Positions 34,535 to 43,691 of a stretch of 64,000 nt of DNA are shown one piece after another. Every line of letters starts with the position of its first letter. Position 1 is the stretch's first letter. Made by a program: the position numbers and the translations under genes. Below the pieces are notes generated by a model. The model had not been told where the DNA came from. It searched no databases and saw only the letters and a program-made list of their open reading frames with translations. This DNA comes from an uncultured Planococcus sp. (GTDB lineage: Bacteria > Bacillota > Bacilli > Bacillales_A > Planococcaceae), in assembly GCA_947502505.1 (NCBI GenBank), contig CANNAE010000003.1, positions 62,001-126,000 of the forward strand, written 5' to 3'.

Positions 34535-35170
34535 AGTGCTTTAGAGGAATGATGAAAGCTGAAGTTGAAATGCCAGAAGAGGATGGACTGTTTCCGACCC
34601 TGCTGATTTTAGGCAGTTTAGAACCGTCAGACAGCGAAGGCACTCACTGCTGCTTCCCGGCAAAAACGACAGTTTGAAGATGATTGCAGAGAAGTTGTCA
34701 GCGAATAGCATTGCTAGGATCAACGATAAGCGCAGTGTCTGGATGAACCTGGCACACTGGGCGGTAGGAGGAGAGCGGATCTGCGTTTTGATGGTTATAT
34801 CGATGATACGGCTACTTGGATGGAACATTTGAAAATGGATGACACTTCGGAAGTTTGTATTATCGCGCACAGAGAGGGTTGACTGATTGGCATGATAACG
34901 ACAGAACTAGCTTCAGCCGATTCCTTCATATTCATTGTGCAAGTGGAAGTCCCATTGATGAAGTGCTGATGGAATAGCTGGTTTGCAGCCGCCGGATTCC
35001 GATGCAGAAAGTTCGCATGCGGCGCATCCCTAGTCAGAACTCCTGAGGATTAATGGTATGAACCATGTGCTAAAAACAGTATCAAGTGAAGAAAAGAATG
35101 AAGAGGCATATCGCAGCCCTGATTGCCCTTGGTGGATGATTTGATGGATAGGATTGTTCAATTTTTGGAA
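34535..35170 (+). pseudogene. Multiply broken alpha/beta hydrolase gene
   Basis: Pieces of an alpha/beta hydrolase can be read by switching frames: MKAEVEMPEEDGLFPTLLIL, then LPGKNDSLKMIAEKLSAN, then YIDDTATWMEHLKMDD, then LIGM and TELASADSFIF, and near the end EAYRSPDCPWW. The nucleophile elbow expected as GHSEGS reads AHREG followed by TGA (about 34875-34890), so the catalytic Ser is gone. At least two frameshifts and several stops are visible, and the 5' end is unclear. Its GC content is like the host genes, unlike the AT-rich DNA on both sides. This suggests a resident gene that decayed after insertions around it. Confidence 0.75.
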
Positions 35171-35286
35171 TGAAAGAAAATCGACACCCTTTATTCAGTA
35201 GTAAATCAGTTTATTAAAAATAATATATGTATAGTTCTCTGTGAAGAGGAGTTACTGAAATAAAATGATAAGTGAATACCTTAAAG

Positions 35287-35322
35287 AGCCGTATACCATT
35301 TCCATAAGGTATACGGCTTTTT
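35287..35322 (+). terminator. Terminator-like hairpin downstream of the hydrolase pseudogene
   Basis: A perfect 11-bp stem AGCCGTATACC / GGTATACGGCT is followed by five T residues. Probably the original terminator of the decayed gene. Confidence 0.75.
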
Positions 35323-35486
35323 GATAGGTTAAAACAGTTTTAAAATTTATTCTCATATGCTAACACCAATAAATGAAGGTCTTAGGTTTGAAATGGAAAA
35401 ATTATGTATTTCAAATTCTTTTTTTGTGGTACGATTTATTCACATTGAAAAGTCGAAAAATTCTAATAGAGGTAGGAGCGATTTTA

Positions 35487-35753
35487 GTGACACTTATAAA
35501 AAAGAGTCGAACGACAGCGCGGGATGAAATTCTAATAGCTGTAAAAAGTATAACTCAGGAACGGGAAGAAAAAACCTTCCATTTAAGTGAAGTTCTGCAA
35601 TATATGAAGAGCGGTGGAACAGTTTACAAAGAAAGTACGATCCGTACACACGTAACTTCAAAATGTTGTTCTAATTCACCCGTTCATCACTACCCAGCTT
35701 TCAACGATTATGAAAGAGTTGGAAAGGGTTTATACAGATTGATTTTAGAATAG
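35487..35753 (+). CDS. Small DUF7669-like protein
   Basis: 88 residues from GTG 35487, which has GGTAGGAG upstream; the frame is open further back to 35373 but without an SD. The sequence has an HTH-like layout: EILIAVKSITQ, HLSEVLQYMKSGG, YKESTIRTHVTSKC, then GLYRLIL, with a pair of cysteines. It resembles the DUF7669 domain found alone or fused to restriction and modification-like proteins. Possibly a DNA-binding regulator for neighbouring defence genes. Confidence 0.6.
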   Translation: MTLIKKSRTTARDEILIAVKSITQEREEKTFHLSEVLQYMKSGGTVYKESTIRTHVTSKCCSNSPVHHYPAFNDYERVGKGLYRLILE

Positions 35754-35985
35754 AAAAAATGTGCGAAATATCTTCGGGTTCTATGCCGATATGATTAATA
35801 AAAGGAAGTAATTTGCCTACGAGGGAAATAAAAAAATCTAAACGATTTCGACACTACACTACTATTTATACTTTATGCAAGTCCTACTAGCAGCATTAAC
35901 GTTTCGATTATCTTTTTTATGTATTTGTATAAATTGTTTGAGAGTTGAGTATTAAAATTCAGTTTCGATTCAAAGGAGTGATAGT

Positions 35986-36315
35986 ATGTTTCCACTAAAA
36001 ATAATGAAAAACAGTAATGAATATTATCAAACATCAATTCCTAAATCCAAAGAAGACTTAAAAGATTACTTGATTAGAAACCCTAATGAAGTCTATGTAG
36101 TAGCTAATGAAAAGCTAGAGGAAGATACAGAGTTTCTGGTAATCTATATAAGAGATTTTAATGATAGTGTAACTCTTTATGATGTTTCCAGAGAAATACA
36201 CAGTAAATTAACTATTGATCTCGACTTTCTTGTTAAAGGATACATTGAGCATATTGAAGTAGGAAGGGTAGATAGATTTCCAATAGCCCTCTATGCGCTA
36301 AAAGAGGTGAAGTAG
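35986..36315 (+). CDS. Hypothetical protein upstream of the HsdR-like nuclease
   Basis: 109 residues, soluble, mixed alpha/beta, with acidic central strands (EDTEFLVIYIRDFNDSVTLYD, in part). SD AAAGGAG lies upstream of ATG 35986. It ends at 36315, directly adjacent to the GTG of the nuclease gene, so the two are likely co-translated and may form a complex or a toxin/antidote pair. No family recognised. AT-rich. Confidence 0.6.
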   Translation: MFPLKIMKNSNEYYQTSIPKSKEDLKDYLIRNPNEVYVVANEKLEEDTEFLVIYIRDFNDSVTLYDVSREIHSKLTIDLDFLVKGYIEHIEVGRVDRFPIALYALKEVK

Positions 36316-37467
36316 GTGGAAGTTTATAAAAATAAAAAGCAAAAAGTAATATATTGTCCTTGCAGGCAGATTTTTTTGAATTTAACACCAGAAGAAAAAG
36401 TTAGACAAGAAGTTTTAAACTTATTAATAAACGAAATGAGTATTCCAGTAAGTGCTATTAGTACTGAATTTCCTCTAAGCAGAATTGACAAAAAATCAAA
36501 GCAAAGAGCAGATATTGTTGTCTGGGTGAAAGATAAACTTGGTGAAGAAGTTCCTTTAATAGTAATTGAAATAAAAGCCAAGCATATAGAAATTACTGAT
36601 CAAACTCTGGAACAAGTATTATCTTATGATGAAATTGTTAGTGCTCCATACGTGGGTATTTCAAATGGTGATTTTATAGAACTTTTTGAAATAAATAATG
36701 ATGAAATAAAGCAATTGAAAATTGATTTCTATGGATATAAGGAATTAATTCAAGGAAAAGTAGAATATATTATTCCTAAGAAAATGAAAAGGTTATCATA
36801 CGATTTAATCTCATATGAAAGATATATTGAGTATTTAATGAGTGAGGGATATATAAGCAGAGAAACAGACGTGTTACTTCATCCTTTTATTGCTGAGTTG
36901 CAAAACTATCTATTAGTTGGGGAAATAAAAGTTGAAAATTCTCAGCCAGTTATAATTGAAAAAATCTATCCTAGCGGTATTTATAATTACGGAAATGCAA
37001 GTGGTGGCGGATATACTGGTTATTATAGAAGCTTTATAGTTAAGGATAATAAAGGCGATAGCCATCTGATGAGAGTAGGAGTATTCGGAACATCAAGCTA
37101 CAAGAATGATCCGTTATATGCTACTAGGTTAGGTAATACATATATTAATGTAGCAATAGATAATTCAGGGACTGGTTCAAACATATTGCAGTTATGTATT
37201 GATAAATATTTCATATTAAGTGAAGAGAATCAATTTGAAGTATTTCATACTGGAAGGCAAAATGGTTTTAAAAATGCTGAAGTTATTTCATATATTGAAA
37301 AGCATAATCCCACCCTGATAAAAAATGGAAAAGTGTATTTAGGAAAACTGCCTAATAATGATTCGATATCAATAAATGAAGGATCGAATTTTATTGAAAA
37401 CCTTTTGAATTATGCTTATTTAAGAGGGGAGCTTAGAAAACTTTCGAATGTTAATAAGAACAGATAA
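36316..37467 (+). CDS. Orphan type I restriction HsdR N-terminal-like nuclease
   Basis: 383 residues. The N-terminal part (about 20-160) resembles the HSDR_N_2 nuclease domain: LTPEEKVRQEVLNLLINE, then RADIVVWV (Asp66) and IVIEIKAKH (Glu85, Lys87), then QVLSYDEIVSAPYVGISNG. The remaining 220 residues contain no helicase motifs and are not recognised. GTG 36316 has AGAGGTGAAG upstream and follows the previous stop without a gap. There is no hsdM/hsdS nearby, so it is a stand-alone nuclease in the accessory block. Confidence 0.75.
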   Translation: MEVYKNKKQKVIYCPCRQIFLNLTPEEKVRQEVLNLLINEMSIPVSAISTEFPLSRIDKKSKQRADIVVWVKDKLGEEVPLIVIEIKAKHIEITDQTLEQVLSYDEIVSAPYVGISNGDFIELFEINNDEIKQLKIDFYGYKELIQGKVEYIIPKKMKRLSYDLISYERYIEYLMSEGYISRETDVLLHPFIAELQNYLLVGEIKVENSQPVIIEKIYPSGIYNYGNASGGGYTGYYRSFIVKDNKGDSHLMRVGVFGTSSYKNDPLYATRLGNTYINVAIDNSGTGSNILQLCIDKYFILSEENQFEVFHTGRQNGFKNAEVISYIEKHNPTLIKNGKVYLGKLPNNDSISINEGSNFIENLLNYAYLRGELRKLSNVNKNR

Positions 37468-37720
37468 TAATTTGAAAGGCGAGTCGCGCAGAATTTTAAG
37501 TAGAAGATTTCGTAACTATAATAGGAAATCATAAAACGTCTATAATAAAATTGACCACTTAAATTCACGGATTTAGTCAAATTAATCATTAGATAGATTC
37601 ACAATGATTTACTCTATTTCAACTTGTAACCTACAGGTTATTTTCCAGTCGGCAAAACTTTAGCAAAAAAATATATCATACTATTATTCAAAATAAAATT
37701 TTCAAAAAGCAGGTGTTAAT

Positions 37721-38503
37721 GTGTTGCAAAGTATGTATAAAAGTGGAGTAGTTGCATTGACCTGTGCTTTTGTTTTAATGGTAACGTCTTTAGTGTTTTC
37801 TATATTTGTAGGATTAGGTTGGCAGGAGAAACTTTCTAGTTTAAATACTAAATTAGCCGATTTATTAAATACTGATCAAGGAGCTTTCATTAGCATAGTG
37901 TGTGTATTAGTTTTAGCTTATATTTTTCTCGACTTTGGTTTAAATCAAATGCTTAGTTCAACTATGTGGGATATATTTAAGTTGTTAATATTTCTTTACT
38001 TCGAATTTTCCAAACTTATCTTTTTAACAATATTTTCATTTTTAGTAGCAACAATCATCGTTTTCAATCTAAATTCAAATAAAGATTTTACATCAAGTAT
38101 TTTCTTTGATATCACAATCCTAACTTTTATATTTTCAGTAGTTTCCTATTGGTTGTTTGAAATATTATTAAATTTTTCTTTTAAAAATAAGGAGTTTCAT
38201 AAACTGGCTAAGGAATCAAAGGTAAGGTTATTTAAACAGTACGAAATTGGAGGGTTAAGTAATACTTTAGTAGTTTTAATTACAGTATTGCTATTTGCTG
38301 ATACACTCGGAAATAATGCATATGAAATTATAATGAAAAATGTGCTTATAAATCCGGATGATTCAAATGTAGATCCTCCAAGTTTAGACGACTTTATTAA
38401 TAGTAGAATATTTTTACTTATTATTCCCTCACTTGCGATATATCTTTTGTCAGTAAGATTAGGATTTTCTAATGGTTTTAAAAAAATTACAAACCCTTCT
38501 TAA
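37721..38503 (+). CDS. Polytopic membrane protein of unknown function
   Basis: 260 residues with about six hydrophobic segments (near 12-32, 50-72, 85-115, 125-150, 180-200 and 230-250), AT-rich codons and an acidic external-looking stretch NPDDSNVDPPSLDDF before the last helix. GTG 37721 is preceded by AGGTG. No family recognised. In the accessory block it may be a membrane effector, but no motif shows this. The 250-bp gap before it (37468-37720) has no recognisable feature. Confidence 0.6.
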   Translation: MLQSMYKSGVVALTCAFVLMVTSLVFSIFVGLGWQEKLSSLNTKLADLLNTDQGAFISIVCVLVLAYIFLDFGLNQMLSSTMWDIFKLLIFLYFEFSKLIFLTIFSFLVATIIVFNLNSNKDFTSSIFFDITILTFIFSVVSYWLFEILLNFSFKNKEFHKLAKESKVRLFKQYEIGGLSNTLVVLITVLLFADTLGNNAYEIIMKNVLINPDDSNVDPPSLDDFINSRIFLLIIPSLAIYLLSVRLGFSNGFKKITNPS

Positions 38504-38738
38504 GATGAAAAGATTCAGAAGGGATCTAACCAAACACTATAGTTCTTTACAACTTATACTTTATACATTTGAGCATTTGTCGTATAAGTTTTTTTCATAT
38601 AATTTATTATGTTTTATTTATCAGTATAAATTGCTTGGAAATTGTATAGCTTACAAGGAGACGGAAATTAAGAAAGTTTAATATTTAATAAAATTGTAGA
38701 AAGAGTATATAAAATGTCTGAGAATGGAGTGATTTTAA

Positions 38739-39242
38739 ATGAATAAAGAATTCAAGGAATTTCTGAAAGAAGAGGGAATTAGCAATCTGAAAAATCCAAC
38801 GGAATCCGATGTAAAAAAGATATTGGAACTATTACCTTCATTAGCAGCTAAAGTTAATAATGGATTGGATGAAACTTTGATTAGAGAATACTATAGTTAT
38901 GTGAAAGATGTATTGCCTAACATGATGAAAACGTTAAATGATTTAGCATCACAAAATTTAGGTAAAGACGTTATTAGATCATTTGAAAAAAGAATAGATG
39001 CATTAAATAAAAGATATGAAACTGAAAAGGATCCAAAATTATTAGAGATGATTCGAGAAGAGCTTTCTGAAATATATGACAGAATTGTAAAAGAAGGAGA
39101 TAAGCAAAGAGATTGGTTAACAAAATTGGCATACGGCACAATGGGTACAGCTGTGGTACTTGGAGGAGTCGCAATTGGTATCAAAAATAAAGAAGTAGGG
39201 AAAAAAATTGTGGAAGAAGGAATAAGAGCGATACAAAAGTAA
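38739..39242 (+). CDS. Coiled-coil protein with a C-terminal membrane segment
   Basis: 167 residues. It is helical and charged over most of its length (about 1-130, heptad-like ENLKNPTE, RSFEKRIDALNKRYETEKD). One glycine-rich hydrophobic segment follows (GTMGTAVVLGGVAIGI, about 140-156), then a basic end. GGAG lies nine bases before ATG 38739. No family recognised. Last gene of the AT-rich block; a terminator follows at 39290. Confidence 0.62.
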   Translation: MNKEFKEFLKEEGISNLKNPTESDVKKILELLPSLAAKVNNGLDETLIREYYSYVKDVLPNMMKTLNDLASQNLGKDVIRSFEKRIDALNKRYETEKDPKLLEMIREELSEIYDRIVKEGDKQRDWLTKLAYGTMGTAVVLGGVAIGIKNKEVGKKIVEEGIRAIQK

Positions 39243-39289
39243 GACATTGCGTAGAAGCGAATATCAGCAAATTTCTTGGCTATAAGTGC

Positions 39290-39341
39290 AAGGAGGCTAG
39301 AAGAATGATCCCACTCTGGATTCATTCCTCTAGCCTCCTTT
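39290..39341. terminator. Terminator at the right end of the AT-rich block
   Basis: A long stem AAGGAGGCTAG...GAATGA / TCATTC...CTAGCCTCCTT with a small internal mismatch and a T-rich right flank. It lies between the last accessory gene and the monooxygenase fragment. Confidence 0.8.
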
Positions 39342-39356
39342 CTTATTTCTCCCTCA

Positions 39357-39742
39357 CCCCGCTCCAAAAGCCATCATCCCAAAAGCCTCCAAGTACATGT
39401 TCAATACACGCACCACTGCTTGTCAGTCGCAAGCGCCACGTGGTCATCTGGCCGGATTAGGTACAGCGCGTCTTGTTTGAATCCTATGTCTTTCATTCTA
39501 GCTTCCCAAGGAAACTCATGGAACTCGAGTGACTGCGAGCGTGCGAAGTCGATGAGTTCGAGCGGTGCTTTGCCATATTATATGGACTTGCCAATCGACG
39601 GAGCGCCGCAGCGCAAAATTATCGTCATTTGCGGTTTCGATCCGCGGCAAGTGAATGCTAGCGTAAACTTTGCTGGCTTTTCCTTTGCTCAAGAGGCTAC
39701 TTCGGTAATTGATCTGGATTTGAGACAACGCTTTAAATGCAT
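39357..39742 (-). pseudogene. 3' fragment of an FAD-dependent monooxygenase gene
   Basis: On the minus strand this stretch is homologous to the last ~125 codons of the intact gene at 44546-46075, including NAFKALSQIQINYRSSLLS, SVDWQVH and the C-terminal region opposite 39400-39480. The copy is diverged, not identical. It has frame breaks and no start or N-terminal FAD domain. It begins directly after the yfkAB stop codon on one side and the island terminator on the other. Confidence 0.85.
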
Positions 39743-40873
39743 TTAAACGGTAATTTTTGATTTTTGAACTGTGAAATCGATGTCCGGGTAGTAGGCATCT
39801 TTCACCAATAGATTCGGTCCGAGACATTTGGCCGCTGGGCAGTGGCAGGCGATCGTTTTGGCTAATGGCCGCTCCAGCCAGCGGTCAAGCATTGCCGGCA
39901 GGGAATCGTGCTGGATGTTACCCATCGCGGGTGTGTCGCCGAAATCGGTGACGATGACTTCGCCGGTGAAGATGTTCACATTGAGCCGTGAGCGTCCGTC
40001 CGGGTCATTGCGGACGGTGACGTTTTTGCTTGAGTGGATGCGGTTTAGGAGTTGAATGTCTTCGTCGTTTTGGCTGCACGGGTAAAACGGCAATGTACCA
40101 AAGAGCATCCAGACATTTTCATCGCGGGCATCCAGTAAATCGTGGATCGCTGTTCTCGTTTCATCGAGCGACAGCACTTCCAATTGGCTGGCGAAATCGC
40201 TTGGGTACATAGGATGGACTTCGTGGCGTGCGCATTTCATTTCTTCAATGATTTGTTTATGTATGCTATTCAAGTGAGGCAATGTCCGCTTGTTCAGCAT
40301 CGTTTCTGCCGAGACCATAACGCCTGCTTCTGCCAGTGCGCGGCTGTTGTCGATCATGCGCTGGAACTGTTCAGCCCGGCGCTCACGGGAAGGCTTGCGT
40401 TCCATATTGGCAAATCCGCCATCGACAAAATCATCGATGGTGCCCCAGTTATGGGAAATGTGAAGGACGTCCAAATAAGGGGCGATTTCCATATAGCGGT
40501 CGAGCGGCATCGTCAGGTTTGAATTCATCTGGGTACGAACGCCGCGTGCATGGGCGTACTTCAGGAGAGGCAAGACATAATTGGCGACCGATTTTTTCGA
40601 AAACATCGGCTCTCCGCCCGTCAAACTGATGGTTCGCAAATGAGGGATTTCATCGAGGCGCGAAAAGAGCAGCTCGATCGGCAGCGCGTCCGGATCTTTA
40701 TGCTCGAGCATATAGCCGACCGCACAATGTTCACAGCGCATATTGCATAAATAAGTCGTGGTGAATTCGATGCTGGAAAGCGTCAGTTTCCCGTGGTCTT
40801 CGATATCCATATACGCTTCCCATGGATCGTATTGAGGGGTGATTTGTTTCAGTGTTGTTGGCTGGTTTTCCAT
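39743..40873 (-). CDS. yfkAB: Radical SAM/CxCxxxxC motif protein YfkAB
   Basis: 376 residues. The radical SAM cluster motif CNMRCEHC binds the 4Fe-4S cluster that cleaves S-adenosylmethionine. SLTGGEPMFS is the GGE motif, and the C-terminal CHCPAAKC gives the CxCxxxxC motif that names the family. ATG 40873 is favoured because AGGAG lies ten bases upstream; ATG 40894 precedes that SD. In relatives the reaction is unknown. The stop codon at 39743 abuts the monooxygenase fragment, so the native downstream region has been replaced. Confidence 0.92.
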   Translation of the reverse strand: MENQPTTLKQITPQYDPWEAYMDIEDHGKLTLSSIEFTTTYLCNMRCEHCAVGYMLEHKDPDALPIELLFSRLDEIPHLRTISLTGGEPMFSKKSVANYVLPLLKYAHARGVRTQMNSNLTMPLDRYMEIAPYLDVLHISHNWGTIDDFVDGGFANMERKPSRERRAEQFQRMIDNSRALAEAGVMVSAETMLNKRTLPHLNSIHKQIIEEMKCARHEVHPMYPSDFASQLEVLSLDETRTAIHDLLDARDENVWMLFGTLPFYPCSQNDEDIQLLNRIHSSKNVTVRNDPDGRSRLNVNIFTGEVIVTDFGDTPAMGNIQHDSLPAMLDRWLERPLAKTIACHCPAAKCLGPNLLVKDAYYPDIDFTVQKSKITV

Positions 40874-41095
40874 ATGTATCGTACTCCTAATCATTTTTTC
40901 GACTCTTAAGTATGCGCTTTTCCTGTGGCTCGCGCAAGAGCTTGTTTTACTGTGCCATAAAGGTTGTGAACGATTTTTATTTGTTTCTTTATCATTTTTT
41001 AACTAAATATTCTATTTTTTTGAGCTTTTCACTAGTAATCAAACACTTGTTCTGGTATATTAAAAGCATACCACTATGGAATGAGGTGCGTTTCG

Positions 41096-41422
41096 ATGGT
41101 GCTAGCGATCAGAGAAGTGAACGGATTCGAAAAAGGTATGGAATATACGAGGGATCTTGAGTTTTTGTCATGCTTTACAAACGACGAACATCGGGTCGTC
41201 TCTTTAATAGATACAGAGGGCAATGTTTTTTACTGGACCACGACGGAAGATGCGCCTGAATATCGAAACTTCCGCTTAAAAGCTACTTATACATTTAAAG
41301 TGAGTTATATATCGACCATAATGGGCCCTTCAAGCCCGAAAGTCATTATTGCCGAATTGAAAGACCTATCAGCCAGGAAAAGTATGTCTGGCAAGGCAAA
41401 GCGCTTCAAATTGAATGCTTGA
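41096..41422 (+). CDS. Hypothetical protein
   Basis: 108 residues, soluble, strand-rich (VVSLIDTEGNVFYWTT, YTFKVSYISTIM, KVIIAELKDLS) with a basic tail. ATG 41096 has GAGGTG seven bases upstream. The layout suggests an OB-like small beta fold, but no family is recognised. A terminator follows at 41476. Confidence 0.65.
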   Translation: MVLAIREVNGFEKGMEYTRDLEFLSCFTNDEHRVVSLIDTEGNVFYWTTTEDAPEYRNFRLKATYTFKVSYISTIMGPSSPKVIIAELKDLSARKSMSGKAKRFKLNA

Positions 41423-41475
41423 TCTAAATAAATCATCGCCCTGTGTCAAAATCGATCTAGTGTGTGCTGCAAAAT

Positions 41476-41519
41476 AAGCCGCATCCAGAAACCTCAAGGG
41501 TTAATGGATGCGGCTTTTG
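41476..41519 (+). terminator. Terminator
   Basis: A perfect 12-bp stem AAGCCGCATCCA / TGGATGCGGCTT with a 17-base loop, then T residues. Confidence 0.85.
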
Positions 41520-41587
41520 TAGTGGAATCGAAAAAATCCTTGTGATTCGAGTGTGCGGTGTAACCAGTTTTGCGTGCGCTAAGTCCT

Positions 41588-41650
41588 GAAAGCTACCGGA
41601 TACATGTTCAATAATCACAGCCATTGATTGTCAGCCGCAAGTGCCGCTGA
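41588..41650 (-). pseudogene. Micro-fragment of the FAD monooxygenase gene
   Basis: About 60 bp align without gaps to the stretch 44573-44632 near the 3' end of the intact monooxygenase gene (shared TACAT, TTCA, CATTG, TTGTC and CGCAAGTGCC blocks). It is a second, smaller relic of the same gene. The rest of the gap 41520-41819 shows no gene. Confidence 0.65.
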
Positions 41651-41819
41651 TTCATTTTTCCTGCATAAACTAGTTTACTAGAATAGTTTGAAGGGAAAAG
41701 TATCAGTATAAAGGGATTTTTTAGTGACGATATGAAATTCTTAACCAACTATTGGTATTGATTTCAGCCAGCTGAATTTGGAATAGATTCGGTTTAACAT
41801 TTTAGAAACGGGGAGGAAC

Positions 41820-43130
41820 ATGATGATGAAAATTACGTGGTCGAGAATGATGTTCGGTACGATGCTGATGTCTTCATTAGTTTTAGCAGCATGCGGCGAT
41901 GATGAAGCTTCAAACGAAGAATCAACGAATGATTCGGATGCGCCAACAGAAGAAAGTGCTGGTGAAGGTACTGAAGAAAGCACGAATGAAAGTGCAGAAA
42001 CTGAACCGAAAGTGACGGAGTTTGAACCGGCGTTCCCGGAACAAACGAGAGCTCCGGCAGTAGAGACGGAAACGGAACTCGATACAGAAGTGGTTGCTGA
42101 AGGACTTGGCGTGTCTTGGGGCATGGAAGAGTTTGAGACAAACCGCATACTTGTAACGCAGCGAGATGCAGCGGAACTGCTAATTGTAAACCTTGAAGAC
42201 GGTTCTGTGTCAGACCCAATCGAAGGGACACCGGAAGTGAATAACGAAGACCAAGGTGGTTTGCTGGATGTCACGGTTGCCCCTGATTTTGAGGAATCAA
42301 GAATGGTCTTTCTGACGTTTTCTCAGGATATTGAAGGCGGTACGGTAACGTCTGTCGGTAAAGGGATGTTGTCAGAAGATGAAACTTCACTCGAAGATTT
42401 TGAAGTGATCTTCCAAGCGACCCCAGCATATGAAGGCACCTTGCACTATGGCGGGCGCATTATCTTTGACGATGAGGACAACCTGTTCCTAACGACAGGT
42501 GAGCGCTCAGATGTCGAAAGTCGCGACCGTGCACAAGAATTGGATGCTTACTTAGGTAAAGTCATTCACATTACGCAAGACGGGGAACCAGTCGAGTCGA
42601 ATCCATTTGTCGAAGATGAAGACGCGCTCGATGGAATCTACAGCTATGGCCACCGCAATATTCAAGGTATCGACTATAACCCGGCAACAGGCGACTTATG
42701 GATTGTCGAATTTGGCCCGCAAGCTGGGGACGAATTGAACATTATCGAACCAGGCAATAACTATGGATGGCCAGTCGTTTCTTATGGCCTCGAATACTCG
42801 GGTGAATTTGTTAATGATGGCGTTTCAGAACATGAGGAGCAAGGCTTTGTGGAACCAAGATATTATTGGGATCCAACCAGTGCGCCAAGCGGCATGTCAT
42901 TCTATGACAACGACGCCATCCCTGAGTGGGAAAACAATATGTTCATCGGTGGCTTAGCGCCGAACTATATTGTCCGTGTCGTTGTTGAAGACGATATGAT
43001 CGTCGGCGAAGAACGTCTATTGACTGATGAAGTCGAACGTTTCCGTGACATTCTTGTAACGGAAGACGGCGCGCTTATTGCCAGCACCGATGGCGGTTCG
43101 ATCTACAAGATGTCTGCAGCAGGTGAGTAA
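41820..43130 (+). CDS. PQQ-dependent sugar dehydrogenase-like lipoprotein
   Basis: 436 residues. Lipoprotein signal (SSLVLAACGDD, Cys at about 24) and an acidic Ser/Thr/Glu-rich linker (about 30-75). Then a six-bladed beta-propeller of the glucose/sorbosone dehydrogenase family: GLLDVTVAPDF, LHYGGRIIFDDEDNLFLTTG, YGHRNIQGIDYNPATG, EFGPQAGDELNIIEPGNNYGW and FRDILVTEDG. Likely a periplasm-side oxidoreductase anchored in the membrane. PQQ dependence is inferred from the family. SD GGGGAGG; three ATG codons in a row at 41820-41828, the second or third best spaced. Confidence 0.88.
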   Translation: MMMKITWSRMMFGTMLMSSLVLAACGDDEASNEESTNDSDAPTEESAGEGTEESTNESAETEPKVTEFEPAFPEQTRAPAVETETELDTEVVAEGLGVSWGMEEFETNRILVTQRDAAELLIVNLEDGSVSDPIEGTPEVNNEDQGGLLDVTVAPDFEESRMVFLTFSQDIEGGTVTSVGKGMLSEDETSLEDFEVIFQATPAYEGTLHYGGRIIFDDEDNLFLTTGERSDVESRDRAQELDAYLGKVIHITQDGEPVESNPFVEDEDALDGIYSYGHRNIQGIDYNPATGDLWIVEFGPQAGDELNIIEPGNNYGWPVVSYGLEYSGEFVNDGVSEHEEQGFVEPRYYWDPTSAPSGMSFYDNDAIPEWENNMFIGGLAPNYIVRVVVEDDMIVGEERLLTDEVERFRDILVTEDGALIASTDGGSIYKMSAAGE

Positions 43131-43220
43131 GATGAAAGCGATACTGAATCATTTCGTATTCGCTAAAAGCATCCCCTTTATGCCACCGTCATTCACTTAA
43201 GGTGTTTGGCAATAGTGAAG

Positions 43221-43260
43221 AAGCAGGCAATCATGGAATTCATGATTGCCTGCTTTTTTT
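43221..43260 (+). terminator. Strong terminator of the sugar dehydrogenase-like gene
   Basis: A perfect 15-bp stem AAGCAGGCAATCATG / CATGATTGCCTGCTT is followed by T residues. The gap 43261-43691 is AT-rich and holds no gene I can support. Confidence 0.92.
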
Positions 43261-43691
43261 GTGCTGTTTGTATAAATGAAACTAGGGGAGCTATGCCAAG
43301 TATAATTCTTAAGGATTCTGACAGTACGTGACAATGTATAGTGGATACATTAAAAGACTGAGATCTCTCAAACTAACTTTTTAATAACATCAATAAAATC
43401 CATTGAGAGCGTAAAATATCTTGTGTAAACGAATTTATAGAGAAAGGTTTTACTTGTTGTACATAATTTTTGAAGCTCTAGTGACCGCTAAAAATCACCA
43501 ACAATATTAATGTTTACAATTATTAGAAAACTCGTTACAGTTAAATGGAGTTGAATGTTCCATAATTAGTAATTTATTGGGGGATACCAGAATCTTTGTA
43601 TATGGTAGATATGTACATGCTCCACAGTATTTAGCATTCAAGAAAACACACACGCTTTACAAAAATATACTAATTTATGGAGTGAGCAAAA

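Noticed and set aside
38472..38681. Plus-strand 69-codon frame after the six-helix membrane gene
   Set aside because: It overlaps the end of that gene, has no SD and has the composition of AT-rich non-coding DNA.
39420..39746. Plus-strand 108-codon open frame
   Set aside because: It is the shadow of the monooxygenase fragment on the other strand; the homologous shadow exists opposite the intact gene.
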